A program made the position numbers and the translations under genes. This document shows, in pieces, positions 35,508 through 43,622 of a stretch of DNA of 64,000 bases. Location of the stretch: NCBI RefSeq assembly GCF_900107105.1, contig NZ_FNOT01000010.1:118337-182336 (forward strand), read 5' to 3'. The notes beneath the pieces are model-generated. The model saw nothing but the letters and a program-made list of their open reading frames with translations. It searched no databases and was not told the origin of the DNA. Each line of letters opens with the position of its first letter. Position 1 is the first letter of the stretch. The stretch comes from Geodermatophilus africanus (GTDB lineage Bacteria > Actinomycetota > Actinomycetes > Mycobacteriales > Geodermatophilaceae).

Positions 35508-36610
35508 CCCCCGTGACCACGACACCCGGCTTCGTGCGGTACCGGCCGGACCTGGAGCAGCCGTTCCCGGACGAGCAGGAACTCGTCCGCCAGATCGTCG
35601 GGGCGATGGAGCGCGCCAACCGCCAGGTCGCCGCCAAACACCGGCACGGCCTGCGCGACGCGCACGCGAAGAGCCACGGCGTCCTCGCCGGCGAGCTGCG
35701 CATCGAGCCGGACCTGCCGGCGCACCTCGCCCAGGGCCTGTTCGCCGGCCCCCGCAGCTACCCGGTCATCGTGCGCTTCTCCACCTCGCCCGGTGACCTC
35801 CGCTCCGACCGGGTGCCCGCCCCGCGCGGGATGGCCATCAAGGTGATCGGGGTGGACGGTCCCCGGGCCCTCGACGACGGCGCCACCACGCAGGACTTCC
35901 TCCTGGTCAACCACCCGACCCTGCCCTTCGGCACGGTCGGCGAGTACGCCGAGCTGCAGGAGCTGCTCGAGCGGCAGCCCCGCGAGAGCGACCTGTGGCA
36001 GCAGTCGACCAGGCTGGGCGCCCGCATCGCCGTCCGGGTGTCCGCCCGCCTCGGGCTCCGGCCCCCGCGGGCCCTCGAGGCGCTGGCCGCGCCGAACCAC
36101 CACATCCTCGGCGAGACCTTCCACTCGATGGCGGCCCTGCGCTACGGCGACCACGTCGCCAAGATCTCGGCCGCCCCGCGGTCCGAGGACGTGCGGGCGC
36201 TCACCGGCAGGCCCGTGGGCAGGCGCGCCGGGGACTCAGCGCTGCGCGACCTGGTCGCGGGCTTCTTCGCCCACCACAGCGCCGAGTACGACCTGCGGGC
36301 CCAACTGTGCGTCGACGTCGGCCGGATGCCGATCGAGGACGCCTCGAAGCGCTGGCCCGAGGAGCTGTCACCGCACCAGCGGGTCGCGGTCCTGCACCTG
36401 CCGGCCCAGGACCCGTACAGCGACGCCCGTCGCCGCTACGCCGACGACGTCCTGTCGTTCAGTCCGTGGCACGCGCTGGAGGCCCACCGACCCCTGGGCT
36501 CGATCATGCGCATCCGTCGCGAGGCGTACGCGCGGTCCAGCGACTTCCGGCACACGGTGAACGGGGTGCGGGAGCGGGAGCCGTCGAGCATCGACGAGCT
36601 CCCGGCCTGA
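35504..36610 (+). CDS. Catalase-related haem protein (y4iL-like), partner of the dioxygenase
   Basis: A 368-residue minimal catalase-fold protein. The distal haem segment RDAHAKSHGVLAGEL has H54 at the catalase VHAKG position, followed by YPVIVRFST. DDGATTQDFLLVNHPTLP and SFSPWHALEAHRPLGSIMRI are typical of the catalase-related y4iL-like group rather than true catalases, which are much longer. Relatives (coral allene oxide synthase, cyanobacterial hydroperoxide lyase) convert fatty-acid hydroperoxides. The ATGA overlap with the upstream dioxygenase strongly implies that it uses that enzyme's hydroperoxide product. The exact reaction is not readable. Confidence 0.85.
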   Translation: MTPVTTTPGFVRYRPDLEQPFPDEQELVRQIVGAMERANRQVAAKHRHGLRDAHAKSHGVLAGELRIEPDLPAHLAQGLFAGPRSYPVIVRFSTSPGDLRSDRVPAPRGMAIKVIGVDGPRALDDGATTQDFLLVNHPTLPFGTVGEYAELQELLERQPRESDLWQQSTRLGARIAVRVSARLGLRPPRALEALAAPNHHILGETFHSMAALRYGDHVAKISAAPRSEDVRALTGRPVGRRAGDSALRDLVAGFFAHHSAEYDLRAQLCVDVGRMPIEDASKRWPEELSPHQRVAVLHLPAQDPYSDARRRYADDVLSFSPWHALEAHRPLGSIMRIRREAYARSSDFRHTVNGVREREPSSIDELPA

Positions 36611-36679
36611 CCGCGCTCGCCCCGAACGGCCCACTCCGCGCCGTGCGCCGCACGTCGGGGCGGGGACGGCCCCGCGCCC

Positions 36680-36979
36680 TCAGGTCGTCGTCGATCCGGT
36701 ACGGGAGCGGCCGAGCCGGGAGCCGGGCTCGCAGGCGGTCGAGGCCCCGGCGGCCGGCCCGAGGTGCCGGGCGAGGTCTCGCACCGTGACGACCACGTCG
36801 AGCCAGCAGAACGCGGCCCGCCCCGCGGCGACGACGTCCTCCAGGGAGAGCTCGGCGGGCCGGTCGCCCCCCGCGGCGGACGTCGGCGCCTCCGCACGGT
36901 CGGCCTCCGGACCCGGCACCTCGGCCAGGAGCGTCATCAGCCGGCGGTCGTCCCCCCGGTACCCGTCGCGCTCGTCCAC
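36680..36979 (-). CDS. Hypothetical protein
   Basis: A 99-residue protein with no family I recognise. Codons end almost always in G or C, as in real genes here, and a strong GGAGGGAGG lies six bases before GTG 36979, which favours a true gene. It is acidic and Ala-rich with a central LSLEDVVAAGRAAFCWLDVV segment and a basic C-terminus. No signal or membrane helix. It converges with the catalase-like gene and is divergent from the large regulator. Confidence 0.5.
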   Translation of the reverse strand: MDERDGYRGDDRRLMTLLAEVPGPEADRAEAPTSAAGGDRPAELSLEDVVAAGRAAFCWLDVVVTVRDLARHLGPAAGASTACEPGSRLGRSRTGSTTT

Positions 36980-37088
36980 GACCGCCTCCCTCCGGCACCC
37001 GGCCGCACACCCGCAGACCGCCAGGCCGGGGTCCGAGGTGGTCCGCACTCTCCAGAGGCGCGAGCTCCCCGTGCTGATACACCCCCGG

Positions 37089-37166
37089 CCGGATTCGTCG
37101 CTAGCGGCGCATCAGCCGGAACGAATCCGGGTGTGCCGACGGTGGCACCGTCCCTACAGTCGGCAC
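37089..37166. promoter_or_regulatory. Two inverted repeats immediately upstream of the large regulator
   Basis: CCGGATTCGT (37089-37098) and ACGAATCCGG (37121-37130) are a perfect inverted pair with 22 bp between. GTGCCGAC (37133-37140) and GTCGGCAC (37159-37166) are a second pair, 18 bp apart, ending at the ATG. Spacing of about two helical turns suits a dimeric regulator, perhaps autoregulation; the second pair could also occlude translation initiation. Confidence 0.55.
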
Positions 37167-40100
37167 ATGAGTCGGGCGCTCCGCTACGCACCGCCCCTCG
37201 CCAATCGGGACCTCATCGTGCGTCCCCGGCTGCTCGACGTCCTGCGCAGCCGCTTCGAGCGCCCCCTCACCGCGGTCGTCGCACCGGCCGGCTTCGGGAA
37301 GACCTCGCTGCTGGGGCAGGCCGTCAGCGAGAACGCCCTCTCGCCCGCGGGGGAGGACCGCTGGCTGACCTGCCAGCAGGACGACACCACGCTGTCGGTC
37401 CTGGCCTCCGGCGCGTTCGCCGCCGTCGGGCTCTCCGCCCCGGTGCCGGAGGAGCCGCGGCAGGCCGCGGCCGCGGTGGCCGAGGCGCTGTGGAGCGCGG
37501 CCCCGCGCCACGTGGCCCTGGTCCTCGACGACGTGCACCTGGTGCTGCCGGGGTCACCGGCCGCGGACTTCCTCCGCCACCTGGTCGGGGAGCTGCCGAG
37601 GAACGGGCACCTGGTCCTCGCCTCCCGCCCGCCGCTGCCGCTGTCGGTCTCCCGGCTGGTGGCCAGCGGCGACGCCGTGGTCCTCCGCGAGACCGACCTG
37701 CAGTTCCGCGAGGACGAGGTGGCCGCGTTCGCCGAGTCCCGCGGCGTGCCGCCGGAGCTGCTCGACGACGTCGGTGGCTGGCCGGCGCTCGCCGAGCTGA
37801 CGGCCACGGCGGGGCCCTTCGCCGTCAGCGGGTACGTGTGGGAGGAGCTGCTCACCCAGCTGTCACCGGAGCGCCGCCACGCGCTCGCGCTGCTGGTCGC
37901 CGTGGGCGGCGCGGACGAGGAGATCGCCGCGGCGCTGCTGGGTGAGGACGTGGACCTGCGGTCCCTGCTCGAGGGGCTCCCGCTGGTCGTGCGGTCGCCC
38001 TCGGGGTGGTGGTCGCTGCACGGGCTGTGGGCCGCCGCCCTGCAGCACCACCTGGACTCCGGGCAGGTGGCGGAGGCGCGACGGACCGCGGCGGCCGTCC
38101 TGAGCGGCCGCGGGCAGTACCAGGAGGCGATGGGCCTGCTGCTCGACGCCCGGGCGTGGGAGGACGTCCGCCGGCTCGTCGTCGAGGTCTGCGAGTGCTG
38201 CACCGCGCTGGTGCCGACCGACGTCCTCGAGGGGTGGCTGCACCGACTGCCGCCCGAGGTGCGGCGGAGCCCCGAGGGGCTGCTGCTGGCCGCCATGGCG
38301 GCGGAGCAGGCCAGCCCGGCCGCGGCCGAGGAGTTCCTGGTGCAGGCGCTCGAGGCCGCGCGAGGAGTCCCCGGTGTGCGCTACGCGTGCCTGAACGCGC
38401 TGGTGCACCTGGCGTTCTGGGGCAACGACCGGCGGCGGATGGAGTTCCTGCTGGAGGAGCTGGCAGAGCTGGCCCGGGAGGGGCACCCCGGCGCCCCGGC
38501 GTTCGTCGCGCTGCTCCAGGGCGTGCTGGCGCACTCGGTCGACGAGGTCCGCTCGGCGCTGGCGGCCCCCGGACTGTCGTCCCGGCCACCGCCGAACCCG
38601 GTGCAGGACTGGCTGCACGCCCACCTCGTCCTGCTGAGGCTGGGCGACGCCGCGGCCGGCGAGGTGCTCGCCCGCCGGTCGCTGTCCCACCCGGCGACCC
38701 CGGTGCACGGCATCTCGCGGTGCCTCCTCCTCGAGTCCTTCCGCCTGCGGGGGCGGCTGGAGGAGGCCGAGCGGCTGCTGCCCTACCTGCTCGCCGACAT
38801 GCAGCCGGCCAAGGTGCTGACCTCGCCGGAGCTGGTGGCCTGTGCGGTCTCCGTGCTCGACGTCCTGGGGCGGCACGGGGAGGCAGGGGAGCTGCTCGGG
38901 AGGTACCGGCCCGTCCTGAGCGCCTCCCTGGTCGCCTGGGCCCCTCTTGCGCGGACGCTGGCCGAGGCCTTCCACGCCCTGGCGACGGGGGACGAGCAGC
39001 AGGCGGCGGCCGCCCTGCGGTCGATCGTCCCGTCGAACGGTGGGCGCCTCTCGGGTGCGCTGCGGACCTCCCCGGTCGCGCTGCCGCTGCTCTACGTGCT
39101 GGTGCCCGAGGTCCGGGGACGCTGGGACGCCGACCCGCCGCCCGGCGCCCTCGCCGACCTGCACGCCGGGGCCCGGGCGCTCGTCGAGCTGCGCGAACGC
39201 GGGTCGGCGACTGCGGCCGGCGCCGTCCCGCCCAGCGCCTGGCCGGTCCTGCGCGCCCTTCTGCCGGTGCCGTGGACGGCACAGTTGGCCCTGGGGCTGG
39301 TCGCCGCCGGTCAGGACGGTGCACGGGCGATCGTCGAGGACCTCGGTCCCCCCGCCCGGGCGACCCTGCGGGCCCAGGCCGCGGCGGCACCCCCCGCCCT
39401 CGCGGCCACCGCCCGCTCGCTGCTGCGCGCGATCCCGGCGGTGCCGACCGCACGGTTGCACCTGCGCGTCCTCGGCCCGCTCGAGCTCCGCCGCGACGGC
39501 GGAGTCGTCACCGCGCCCGAGCTGCGCCGGGAGCGGGTGCGCCAGCTCCTCGGCTACCTGCTCACCCACGACCGGCCGACCCGGACCGCCATCACCTCGG
39601 AGCTGTGGCCCGACCTCGACGACGCCGCGGCCGGCCGGAACCTGCGCGTGACCCTCGCCTACCTGCAGAACGTCCTCGAACCCGACCGCGGTGAGCTCGA
39701 CCCGCCGTACTTCCTCCGGAGCGCCGGCCCGGTGCTGCACCTGGTCACCGGCGGCGCGCTGGAGATCGACGTGCTGCAGTTCGAGCGGGCCCTGGACGAG
39801 GCCGCCCGGCTGGAGCGCCAGGGCGCCCCCTCGGCGGCACTCCCGGCCTACCTGCAGGCGGCGGAGCTGTGGGGCGGGGACCTCCTCGCCGACGTGGCCG
39901 GCGGGACCTGGCTGGAGTGGGAGCGCGACCGCCTGCGGGGCAGGTTCGTCTCGAGCGCCGTCCGGGCCGGCAACCTGCTGCTGGCGCGGGGGGACACCGC
40001 GACCGCCCGGACCCTCGCCGAGCGTGCCCTCCGGGCCGACGACTGCTCGGAGGACGCCCACCAGCTGCTCGTCGCCGTCCACCTCGCGGACGGCGACCTC

Positions 40101-40211
40101 GTCGACGCGCACCGCGCGATGCGGCGCTGCCTGCAGATGCTCCGCGAGCTGGGGGTGCCACCCCAGCCGCGCACCCGCGCGCTCGCGCAGCGGCTGACCC
40201 CCCGCGGCTGA
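37167..40211 (+). CDS. Large AAA-type transcriptional regulator with C-terminal BTAD domain (MalT/AfsR-like)
   Basis: A 1014-residue regulator. The N-terminal STAND ATPase has Walker A APAGFGKTSLL near residue 35 and Walker B ALVLDDVH near 115. A long helical-repeat region (about 270-740) follows. The C-terminus has an OmpR-like winged helix (LHLRVLGPLELRRDGGVV, about 765-865) and a bacterial transcriptional activation domain (DVLQFERALDEAARLERQG, about 870-1010). The arrangement is like LuxR/SARP-type activators, but DNA binding is at the C-terminus through the winged helix. Target genes are unknown; the dioxygenase operon upstream and sigma gene downstream are candidates. ATG 37167 has no Shine-Dalgarno, suggesting a leaderless transcript. 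Confidence 0.88.
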   Translation: MSRALRYAPPLANRDLIVRPRLLDVLRSRFERPLTAVVAPAGFGKTSLLGQAVSENALSPAGEDRWLTCQQDDTTLSVLASGAFAAVGLSAPVPEEPRQAAAAVAEALWSAAPRHVALVLDDVHLVLPGSPAADFLRHLVGELPRNGHLVLASRPPLPLSVSRLVASGDAVVLRETDLQFREDEVAAFAESRGVPPELLDDVGGWPALAELTATAGPFAVSGYVWEELLTQLSPERRHALALLVAVGGADEEIAAALLGEDVDLRSLLEGLPLVVRSPSGWWSLHGLWAAALQHHLDSGQVAEARRTAAAVLSGRGQYQEAMGLLLDARAWEDVRRLVVEVCECCTALVPTDVLEGWLHRLPPEVRRSPEGLLLAAMAAEQASPAAAEEFLVQALEAARGVPGVRYACLNALVHLAFWGNDRRRMEFLLEELAELAREGHPGAPAFVALLQGVLAHSVDEVRSALAAPGLSSRPPPNPVQDWLHAHLVLLRLGDAAAGEVLARRSLSHPATPVHGISRCLLLESFRLRGRLEEAERLLPYLLADMQPAKVLTSPELVACAVSVLDVLGRHGEAGELLGRYRPVLSASLVAWAPLARTLAEAFHALATGDEQQAAAALRSIVPSNGGRLSGALRTSPVALPLLYVLVPEVRGRWDADPPPGALADLHAGARALVELRERGSATAAGAVPPSAWPVLRALLPVPWTAQLALGLVAAGQDGARAIVEDLGPPARATLRAQAAAAPPALAATARSLLRAIPAVPTARLHLRVLGPLELRRDGGVVTAPELRRERVRQLLGYLLTHDRPTRTAITSELWPDLDDAAAGRNLRVTLAYLQNVLEPDRGELDPPYFLRSAGPVLHLVTGGALEIDVLQFERALDEAARLERQGAPSAALPAYLQAAELWGGDLLADVAGGTWLEWERDRLRGRFVSSAVRAGNLLLARGDTATARTLAERALRADDCSEDAHQLLVAVHLADGDLVDAHRAMRRCLQMLRELGVPPQPRTRALAQRLTPRG

Positions 40212-40328
40212 GGCCCGCTCCTCCTGGCGCTGACCAGCGTCTTCGTCCGGCTGGCGCTCCGCTAGCGCGGCCTCCCGAACCTCTCCCGTGTCGGCGCGAT
40301 GCGCCGAGCCGAGGAGAGGAACAGGAAC

Positions 40329-40919
40329 ATGGAGCCTGCCGAGGTCACCGTGCTGGTCCGCCGCGCTGCCGAGGGCGACCCGGCGGCCTGGGACGCGATC
40401 GTCGACGAGTACGCCGGCCTGCTGTGGTCGGTCGTCCGCGGGTTCCGGCTCAACGAGGCGCAGGCCGCGGACGCGGTGCAGACGACGTGGCTGAAGCTGG
40501 TCGAGCACATCGCCGACCTCAGGGAACCCGGGCACGTGGCGGGCTGGCTGAAGACGACCGCCCAGCGGGTGTGCCTGCAGGTCATCCGCCAGGGCGGCCG
40601 TGAACAGCTCACCGACTGGGACGAGGACCGCGGCCCCGGCAGCGGGATCCGGTTCGACGGCCCCGACGAGGACGGGCCCGAGGCGGCTGCGCTGCGACGG
40701 GAGCAGCAGGTACTGGTCCGTCGCGCGCTGGCCGACCTCCCCGACCGGCACCGGCAGCTGATGGAGCTGCTCATCGCGTCCCCACCGATCAGCTACCAGG
40801 ACATCAGCGCCCGCCTGGGCATGCCGGTCGGCAGCATCGGTCCGACCCGCGCCCGGATCCTCGCCCGCCTGCGGGAGTCACTGGCGACGGCCGGGCTCCG
40901 AGACCTCGCCCTGAGGTGA
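40329..40919 (+). CDS. ECF-type RNA polymerase sigma factor
   Basis: A 196-residue sigma-70 family protein. Region 2 is about residues 12-80 (VDEYAGLLWSVVRGFRLNEAQAADAVQTTW). Region 4 is about 130-190, with LADLPDRHRQLMELL and a helix-turn-helix in ISYQDISARLGMPVGSIGPT. This class often appears next to large STAND regulators in actinobacteria. No anti-sigma gene is adjacent. ATG 40329 is favoured by GGAGAGG upstream over ATG 40299. A strong terminator follows. Confidence 0.9.
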   Translation: MEPAEVTVLVRRAAEGDPAAWDAIVDEYAGLLWSVVRGFRLNEAQAADAVQTTWLKLVEHIADLREPGHVAGWLKTTAQRVCLQVIRQGGREQLTDWDEDRGPGSGIRFDGPDEDGPEAAALRREQQVLVRRALADLPDRHRQLMELLIASPPISYQDISARLGMPVGSIGPTRARILARLRESLATAGLRDLALR

Positions 40920-40940
40920 CCGCCCCCGGCGGCGGGTGAC

Positions 40941-40965
40941 ACCCGACCGGGTGGGCCGGTCGGGT
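40941..40965 (+). terminator. Terminator after the ECF sigma gene
   Basis: ACCCGACCGG (40941-40950) pairs perfectly with CCGGTCGGGT (40956-40965) around a 5-base loop. It separates the sigma gene from the tad locus and overlaps a copy of the TGACACCCGACCG motif. Confidence 0.7.
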
Positions 40966-41060
40966 CCGTCGTCCACAGATCGTGGCGACCGGCGCCCGCG
41001 GACCGCTGCGTTCTCCTACTGTCCGTCGTCGTCCTGACCGGGTGGAACGACGGGGGTGCC

Positions 41061-41792
41061 GTGCCGACCAGTGCGCTGGAGGTCGTCGACGGCGAGGTGC
41101 GCGAGCTGATCCGCCGGCGCGGGCTGGACCCGTTCACCGACCCCGGTCCGGTGCGGCTGCTGGTGCGCGACGTGGTGGCCGACTACACCGAGCGGTCGCT
41201 GACCTCGGCGCTGCCGCCGATCGGTGATGCCGACGCGGTGGTGCGCGACGTGCTCGACCGGGTGGCCGGGTTCGGGCCGCTGCAGCGGTGGCTTGACGAC
41301 CCGGAGGTCGAGGAGATCTGGGTCAACGAGCCCGGCCGGGTGTTCGCGGCCCGGCGGGGTCGCAGCGAGCTGACCACGACGATCCTGGCGCCCGGTGAGC
41401 TGGCCGACCTGGTGGAGCGGATGCTGCGCACCTCGGGACGGCGGATCGACATGTCGACGCCGTTCGTGGACGCGACGATGCCCGACGGGTCGCGGCTGCA
41501 CGTGGTGATCCCGGACATCACGCGGCGGCACATGGCGGTCAACATCCGCAAGTTCGTGCTGCAGGCGCACTCCCTCGACGAGCTGGTCGCGCTGGGCACG
41601 CTCACCCCGCAGGCGGCGCGCTTCCTCGAGGCCGCGGTGGTCTCGGGCCTCAACGTGCTCGTCGCCGGCGGCACCCAGGCCGGCAAGACCACGCTGCTCA
41701 ACTGCCTGAGCGCGGCCATCCCGGCACGGGAACGGGTGATCACCTGCGAGGAGGTCTTCAAGCTTGCGAAGTCAACCCAACTGCACACGTAA
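41061..41792 (+). pseudogene. tadA: TadA/CpaF type IV secretion-like ATPase, truncated by island insertion
   Basis: It encodes the N-terminal 233 residues of a CpaF/TadA ATPase that powers Tad pilus assembly: the N-terminal domain with DPEVEEIWVNEPGRVF, the DGSRLHVVIPDITRR block, Walker A GGTQAGKTTLL (203-213) and ERVITCEEVF. From about 41760 the sequence departs from the family (KLAKSTQLHT, stop), so Walker B, the His box and the arginine finger are lost. A short internal piece of the missing part survives at 46174-46230. The product cannot work as an ATPase. Confidence 0.88.
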
Positions 41793-41827
41793 GGGGACCG
41801 TCGGGACCGGACTCTACGGTGCCCGAC

Positions 41828-42061
41828 ATGGCCTCTGACCTGCGCCGCATCGATCCGCCGCGCGTGGTCCAGGTGCAGCTTGACGACGGTCGATGGGTTG
41901 AGGGCTTTCAGGATGCGTGGGTCCGGCAGTCGGACGGATCCTGGCGGGCGTCGGTCAGCTACCGGCTTGATCACGAGTGGGGGCGGGGGACCCACTTGGC
42001 GGCCCTGCCGCCGGAGCGGGTCCGGCTCGCGGCGATCTTGGACTCCGTCAAGGAACTCTGA
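41828..42061 (+). CDS. Hypothetical protein (small, island cargo)
   Basis: A 77-residue protein from ATG 41828; GTG 41819 is another possible start. Sequence pattern VVQVQLDDGRWVEGFQDAW and SVSYRLDHEWGRG suggests a small beta-barrel, tentatively SH3-like. No family is assigned. Similar short proteins are common in actinobacterial mobile elements. It is the first gene after the left junction. Confidence 0.55.
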   Translation: MASDLRRIDPPRVVQVQLDDGRWVEGFQDAWVRQSDGSWRASVSYRLDHEWGRGTHLAALPPERVRLAAILDSVKEL

Positions 42062-42104
42062 CTCAGGGTAGCGATCCTGTGTACGTACGGTTAGCTTGAC
42101 CCGT

Positions 42105-42440
42105 ATGCCGCACATCACCACCTGCTCCCGCTGCCCTCGTGCCGTCCAGGACGAGATCCCCGATGACTGGGAGGTCATCGAGGACGAGGACGGCCAGCCG
42201 CACGAGGTCTGCCCCGACTGCGTCACCCCCGCCGAACGGCAGGCGTTCGATGAGGACGCCATGGACATGGTCGTGGAGATGACGAACCCCAAGGAGGAGT
42301 GGCTGACGTTCATCGCTGAGCGCCAGGGACTCCAGCTCGGGAAGTCACCGCAGCCCGACCCGGCAGCGGTCGACTACGGCACCTACGGCATCTCTCACGT
42401 CCAGACAAACGGACTCGTGGCCGGAGACAGGACCGGATGA
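42105..42440 (+). CDS. Zinc-ribbon-like hypothetical protein
   Basis: A 111-residue acidic protein. Two Cys pairs, TTCSRCPR near the N-terminus and EVCPDCVTP about 30 residues later, form a likely zinc ribbon, followed by acidic helices and a short tail. It overlaps the next gene by four bases (ATGA), so they are co-translated. Function is unknown; small cysteine proteins of this kind are typical island cargo. Confidence 0.6.
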   Translation: MPHITTCSRCPRAVQDEIPDDWEVIEDEDGQPHEVCPDCVTPAERQAFDEDAMDMVVEMTNPKEEWLTFIAERQGLQLGKSPQPDPAAVDYGTYGISHVQTNGLVAGDRTG

Positions 42441-42685
42441 CGCGCCGCATTGAGATCCAGGACGAGACGGTCGTTGGTACGCCGTCATTGAGTGAGTACG
42501 ACCCACCGTTCCTCGCCCCCGAGATGCGCCCGGAGACCGGCTGGGGCTGGTCGCTGTACCTCCGGAATGCCTCGGGCGAGGTCGTAAGCCCTCTGCACGT
42601 CCACGGCCCGATGGCACGCAGCGCCGAGGAGGCCATGTTCCCGGCGCTTGACTACATGTACCGGAACCACTGGACCAAGATCTAG
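42437..42685 (+). CDS. Hypothetical protein (small, co-translated)
   Basis: An 82-residue protein starting at ATG 42437 inside the upstream gene's stop (ATGA). The sequence ends DYMYRNHWTKI, with a Trp-rich middle (GWGWSLYLRNASGEVV). I do not recognise a family. A strong terminator follows at once, closing this three-gene unit. Confidence 0.6.
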   Translation: MTRRIEIQDETVVGTPSLSEYDPPFLAPEMRPETGWGWSLYLRNASGEVVSPLHVHGPMARSAEEAMFPALDYMYRNHWTKI

Positions 42686-42924
42686 ACGACAGCGGAGCCC
42701 CCTGGGCGGACCTGCCCAGGGGCCTCCGTCATGTCCTGGCTCCGGCGCTGGTGAGCCGGGTGTGTGAAGGCCACCGTGGCCCGCAGGGTGCCCTTGACTG
42801 CGACCCGGTCGCTGGTGAAGAGCGAGTGCGAGGAGACCTCCACGCGGGCGTCCGAGCGGACGACGGTGCGGATCCGGTCGGCGGCGAGGGCGTACGTCGT
42901 CCCGGCCACCTTCCTGTCGGGCGG
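42682..42924 (-). pseudogene. C-terminal fragment of a phage major capsid protein
   Basis: The frame reads GTTYALAADRIRTVVRSDAR and SLFTSDRVAVKGTLRATVAF, matching the C-terminal domain of HK97-type capsid proteins and the intact neighbour's VWGLPAERLVTAVRRDAD and FFTSDRVAVRATCRVGFGF at moderate identity. It has no N-terminal part and runs into unrelated sequence at its end. It is a leftover of a second, related prophage capsid gene. Confidence 0.65.
42699..42722 (+). terminator. Rho-independent terminator
   Basis: CCCCTGGGC (42699-42707) pairs with GCCCAGGGG (42714-42722) around a 6-base loop. It follows the three small genes and overlaps the tail of a reverse-strand capsid fragment. Confidence 0.7.
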
Positions 42925-42926
42925 AC

Positions 42927-43373
42927 TCAGCTCAAGCCCGCGACCGCCGTTCGCAGATCCGTGCGAGCCCTCACCACGTCCAAGCCAGCTCCGTAGCCCA
43001 TTTCGCTCAGGGGCAGGCTGGCCACCTCCGCAGAGGCATCGGCTACGGCGCGGGCCTGGGAGGTCAGTTGGCGGTGTCGCAGTTCCTGACCCTCAGGCGG
43101 CGTCAGTGTCTCCCAATGGGCGGCCAGCGCTTCGTATGAGGTGACGATGGTTCCCCAGCCGTAGTCGTTGGAGGCGGATTCCGGCGTGGCGTCAATCTGT
43201 TGCTCGGTTTCGTCCAACGACTGGAGCATGTCGCGGGCGTAGGCGTCTGGGTCGACGGTGGCGGATGTCTCTGCAGCCTGGGTAGGCGAAGCGGCGGGAG
43301 CACCGCCCTCTCCACCGCAGCCAGTCACGAGCAGGAGCGCGGCCACCACGGGGCCAATCAGACGGCACTTCAC
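42927..43373 (-). CDS. Putative lipoprotein
   Basis: A 148-residue protein. The N-terminal signal (KCRLIGPVVAALLLVTGCGG) ends in an LVTGC lipobox, predicting lipid attachment at Cys19 or so. An Ala/Thr-rich linker is followed by a helical domain with DPDAYARDMLQSLDETEQQ and SYEALAAHWETLTPP. No family is recognised. It is a moron-like gene between two capsid sequences and could be a surface exclusion or stress lipoprotein; that is speculation. Confidence 0.65.
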   Translation of the reverse strand: MKCRLIGPVVAALLLVTGCGGEGGAPAASPTQAAETSATVDPDAYARDMLQSLDETEQQIDATPESASNDYGWGTIVTSYEALAAHWETLTPPEGQELRHRQLTSQARAVADASAEVASLPLSEMGYGAGLDVVRARTDLRTAVAGLS

Positions 43374-43458
43374 GTCGCCGGATGGTGCCCTGTCTCGGCT
43401 CGCAGACCCAGCATCTCTCGGCCAGATTCACCGGTTCGGGCCTGTTGCCGCCCGAACG

Positions 43459-43520
43459 GAGCCCGCCGGAAGGATCCTCCCGCGGGCTCCGTCATGTCCT
43501 GGCGTCCGGCGCTGGTGAGC
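43459..43520. repeat. Hairpin plus direct repeat shared with 42699-42757
   Basis: A stem GGAGCCCGC/GCGGGCTCC is followed by CTCCGTCATGTCCTGGC and TCCGGCGCTGGTGAGCC, nearly identical to the sequence after the hairpin at 42699-42722. Both copies follow or overlap capsid 3' ends on the minus strand. This suggests duplication of a capsid-terminator module about 0.77 kb apart. Confidence 0.6.
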
Positions 43521-43622
43521 CACCCCAGGGACCGGGCGTCGGGCTCCCATCGTTCCGGCGTGCGGCCCGCCGGTTCTCAGGCGGCAGGCCCCGGTGACGT
43601 TGACGCCGGGCCAGGTGGTCGG

